Part shown: positions 34,501 through 36,233 of the stretch, one piece after another
Layout of the letters: every line of letters starts with the position of its first letter
Numbering within the stretch: the stretch's first letter is position 1
From: CAYPIE01 sp964410665
GTDB lineage: Bacteria; Planctomycetota; Planctomycetia; Gemmatales; Gemmataceae
Assembly (NCBI GenBank): GCA_964410665.1
Contig: CAYPIE010000062.1
Location: 1-36,233 of the forward strand
DNA length: 36,233 bases
Direction: 5' to 3'
Program-made: the position numbers and the translations under genes
Notes under the pieces: generated by a model
The model's database searches: none
Seen by the model: the letters and a program-made list of their open reading frames with translations, nothing else
What the model was told of the DNA's origin: nothing

Positions 34501-36233
34501 TTCGATCCGCCCGTCCTTGACCCAGGCAGTGACATGACCGCCATTTTCGTAGTCGCGATGATCCTTGCTGAACAGGGTGTTACGGCCAGAGACATCATCG
34601 GCGGTGAAGCTCATGACGAAGCTACCATCGCTCAAGCTCAGAAGATCGCTATGCTCGATCTCAACGTAGTCATCCCGCTCACCTGAGAAGGTCAGTTCGC
34701 CTGGCGCGGCAAAGACAGCGCCCTCGGGTAGCTCACCATCATCGATAACCGCTGGGAATGGAGCCGGGGTGTCGATGAGATTTCCGTCAGCATCACGCTG
34801 CACCGGAGTGCCGGCCCGTGGGGTGATGGCGTCATCGAGCTGGTCGATGGTGTCCACGATGCCGAGGTTGGCATGGGCATGGACCATGAGGTCGGCTCGG
34901 GTGACGAGGTCGCCGAAGACAGTGATAGTCCCGAGCTGGTCCTTATCGTGGGCACCGCCGTTGTTGCCTTGATTGGACTGGACGTGGAGGATGGTGGCGT
35001 CGAGGATGCCATCTTGGTTGGTATCGACATGCTCGATTTTGTAGACGTCGACGGTGTGTCCGATGACGTGGATCTTGTCGCCCTCGTCCTTGTTGAAGTC
35101 GTGGATGACATCGTTCCCGATGCGGTCGACCCAGTGGTCGTGGACGTTTCGGTTCTCGCCGGCGACATCACCCCAGTCGATGGTTCCATCGTCATTGACG
35201 TGCTTGAGGATGATGTCACGTTTGGCGTTGATGAGGACTTCGAACTGGAAGGTGTCGGCCCCGGGCCCACCGATGAGGACGTCATCGGCTTCTAAGGGCT
35301 GGTCGGGATACAAGGTCCTGGTTTGGGCGTAAATCTCGCCGTCGGGGTCGTCATCGCCGTCGTAGTCCTGGGCGATGAGGGGCTCGCGTCCATCGGAACG
35401 GCTGATAATGAGGTCATTGCCGGCTCCGCCCATGACAGTGTCTTCGCCGTGTCCGCCGTCGAGGGTGTCATTGCCGTCAGTGCCGGTGACCTTGTCGTCG
35501 CCGTAGTTGGCGTCGACGTTCTCACCCTGCAGATCATCGTTGCCGTCGGTTCCGTAGAGAACGCCGTCCTTAACGGTCGGGTCGTCGGGTGGTCCATCGG
35601 GTTCGAGTCCGGCGAGCTCGGCGACGGCATCATCGTCGAGCTGGGCGTTGTAGACGGTGAAGTTGGTGATGGCCCCGGTAAAGAAGTCCTGGGTCTTGTC
35701 GGGGTTGTTGGCGTCGCGTTGCCAGGTGCTTGCCCCGAGGACGAGGTTGTTGTCGTTGAGTTCCATGGACTGGTTGAAGTCGGTGTCCCAGTCGACGGCT
35801 CGTCCGTTGAGGTAGAGCCAGACGCCATCGTCGCCGAAGGTGACGGCGAGATGGTATTCTTGTCCCTGCTGGATGGAGTCGCCAGGTGACTTGAGGTAGA
35901 CGGACTTCTCATCGGACTGGAAGCGGAGTTCGATGCGATTGTCCTTGACCCACGCGGTCATGTGTCCGCCATCCTCCAACCCGGAGTGGTCTTTGCTGAA
36001 CAGGGTGTTGCGTCCAGAGACATCCTCCGCCACGAAGCTCATCGTGAAGGACCCTTGGGCGAGTTCCATGGCATCGGAGTGAGCGATTTCGATGTAGTCG
36101 CCCTTCTCGCCAGTGAAGTTGAGGGTGCTGTTGGTACCGAGGATGGCTCCGTCGGGGAGCTGTCCTTGGTCGACGGCAGGGAATGGAGCCGGGGTGTCGA
36201 TGAGATTTCCGTCAGCATCACGCTGCACCGGAG
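31513..36233 (-). CDS. Partial giant LamG/RTX/dockerin-like repeat protein
   Basis: At least 1573 aa are present; the 5' end is beyond the right edge. Counting from the first GTG codon (36228), the order is LamG a (35-205), RTX repeats (222-275, 315-330) with a VIHDFNKDEGDKIHV block to about 470, LamG b (508-680), dockerin-like modules 1 and 2 (698-854, 870-1026), LamG c (1055-1218) and modules 3 and 4 (1236-1392, 1408-1564). LamG domains bind carbohydrate or protein ligands. Each 157-aa module has two aspartate/asparagine-rich loops (NDGTFTPGDVRDL and NEDGNRNANLEDV) resembling calcium-binding EF-hand/dockerin loops. The protein is probably extracellular. The N-terminal motif of the other giants cannot be checked because the start is missing. 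Confidence 0.85.
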   Translation of the reverse strand, partial: PVQRDADGNLIDTPAPFPAVDQGQLPDGAILGTNSTLNFTGEKGDYIEIAHSDAMELAQGSFTMSFVAEDVSGRNTLFSKDHSGLEDGGHMTAWVKDNRIELRFQSDEKSVYLKSPGDSIQQGQEYHLAVTFGDDGVWLYLNGRAVDWDTDFNQSMELNDNNLVLGASTWQRDANNPDKTQDFFTGAITNFTVYNAQLDDDAVAELAGLEPDGPPDDPTVKDGVLYGTDGNDDLQGENVDANYGDDKVTGTDGNDTLDGGHGEDTVMGGAGNDLIISRSDGREPLIAQDYDGDDDPDGEIYAQTRTLYPDQPLEADDVLIGGPGADTFQFEVLINAKRDIILKHVNDDGTIDWGDVAGENRNVHDHWVDRIGNDVIHDFNKDEGDKIHVIGHTVDVYKIEHVDTNQDGILDATILHVQSNQGNNGGAHDKDQLGTITVFGDLVTRADLMVHAHANLGIVDTIDQLDDAITPRAGTPVQRDADGNLIDTPAPFPAVIDDGELPEGAVFAAPGELTFSGERDDYVEIEHSDLLSLSDGSFVMSFTADDVSGRNTLFSKDHRDYENGGHVTAWVKDGRIEVRLQSDRESFTLTSADNTIRDGQEYQLAVTFGQDGYWVYLNGEMIGRRLDVTQGIESNTNNLVLGASTWQRDANNPTRTQDHFDGTIRDFTVYGIQLSSAEVAALAGNDNPDTPVQPSTGTGLDQLVNFILYDPGLNKRITPQEIDQGALAADGMNAIILEAIKATGVANDGTFTPGDVRDLADYIQANHAEEWIKLHGDDEDNEETGFHLVQNDGARTHLFGNDNAVNTVADGIYHLGFGYDRNNLINEDGNRNANLEDVAFWLNQLLADDLENGSLVNDQVDRSVNPSTGTGLDQLVTMITSDPGLIERISTADLVDGARAADGMNAIIIQAIKATGVANDGEIDALDVRDLADHIQANHAEEWIKLHGDDEDNEETGFHLVQNDGARTHLFGNDNAVNTVADGIYHLGFGYDRNNLINEDGNRNANLEDVAFWLNQLLADDLENGSLGNPDLAPNGDDIVAAEIMMVEEVTVTNQQGALEIEHSDEFNLTDGTISLNFVANDVAGRHTLFSKDHSGYEDGGHITAFVQDGRVKLRLQTTNGQEYVMSNSGTVREGVMHHMAVTFGSQSGLRLYVDGQLVDTETDFTSGIATNQENLVIGANTWQRNDRNPTWTADYFEGTISEFSMFNRALNRGEVALLAGEQPDVQGPNRGNTNTGLDKLVNLIYEDPGLNARVDPGEIQEGALAADGMNAIILEAIKATGVANDGTFTPGDVRDLADYIQANHAEEWIKLHGDDEDNEETGFHLVQNDGARTHLFGNDNAVNTVADGIYHLGFGYKGNNLINEDGNRNANLEDVAFWLNQLLADDLENGSLVNDQVDRSVNPSTGTGLDQLVTMITSDPGLIERISTADLVDGARAADGMNVIIKEAIVQTGAADDGMIDTDDVRAISDYIQANHAEEWIKLHGDDEDNEETGFHLVQNDGARTHLFGNDNAVNTVADGIYHLGFGYKGNNLINEDGNRNANLEDVAFWLNQLLADDLANGNLTQPDSLS
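31537..34137 (-). repeat. Four copies of the dockerin-like module, arranged 2 + LamG + 2
   Basis: Copies lie at 33667-34137 (1), 33151-33621 (2), 32053-32523 (3) and 31537-32007 (4). The offset is exactly 172 codons within each pair. The C-terminal 89 residues are almost identical in all four. Copies 1/2 read YDRNNL and copies 3/4 read YKGNNL. N-terminal parts match 1 with 3 and 2 with 4. Confidence 0.9.
34754..36233 (-). repeat. 475-codon LamG+RTX repeat unit reaching the right edge
   Basis: The 55 bases at 36179-36233 are identical to 34754-34808, 1425 bases (475 codons) apart and in frame. The flanking LamG a and LamG b domains are also clearly homologous. At least one further unit is therefore likely beyond the window. 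Confidence 0.85.

Overview
This 36.2 kb window looks like a contig from a planctomycete, probably Gemmataceae/Isosphaeraceae-like; the assignment is inferred from gene content. The evidence is four very large putative exported proteins with a conserved N-terminal R-L-E-(S/T)-L-E-x-R motif, an SGNH-hydrolase/sulfatase fusion, a neutral-ceramidase-like protein, and an ECF sigma factor with a hydrophobic C-terminal extension. Genes lie on both strands, mostly as single units separated by strong hairpins, and the only clear operon is cydAB. No rRNA, tRNA, CRISPR array, transposase or phage gene was recognised.

Region 1 (1-7.7 kb) is mostly housekeeping and respiratory. A pyrimidine-rich, degenerately repeated leader precedes a tandem two-domain ModA-like binding protein whose second domain has four cysteines in its predicted ligand loops. 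Then come a FabG-like reductase and a divergent metallophosphoesterase, the cytochrome bd oxidase genes cydA-cydB, and the ECF sigma factor.

Region 2 (7.8-18.0 kb) starts with a 1021-aa RTX-type repeat protein just downstream of the sigma factor. It is followed by a small exported protein of unknown function, an HTH plus receiver-like regulator with a degenerate acidic pocket, a ceramidase-like hydrolase, the ribosome-assembly GTPase Der, and the SGNH-sulfatase fusion.

Region 3 (18.2-36.2 kb) is dominated by giant repeat proteins. Two paralogues of 1467 and 1490 aa have two beta-helices, three Ig-like domains and an FG-GAP domain. A third protein (1048 aa) joins RTX modules to the same FG-GAP domain. 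A fourth, cut by the right edge, alternates LamG, RTX and a 157-aa dockerin-like module. A methionine sulfoxide reductase gene (msrB) sits between the last two. The giants share N-terminal and C-terminal motifs and carry internal repeats that seem to evolve by duplication and gene conversion. The last 55 bases of the window are an exact copy of an internal repeat, so the right edge is probably an assembly break.

No defence system or biosynthetic cluster was found. The most unusual material is the modular family of exported giants with its shared terminal motifs and leader, and the cysteine-lined binding protein. Domain and family names come from reading motifs by eye; no database search was run.
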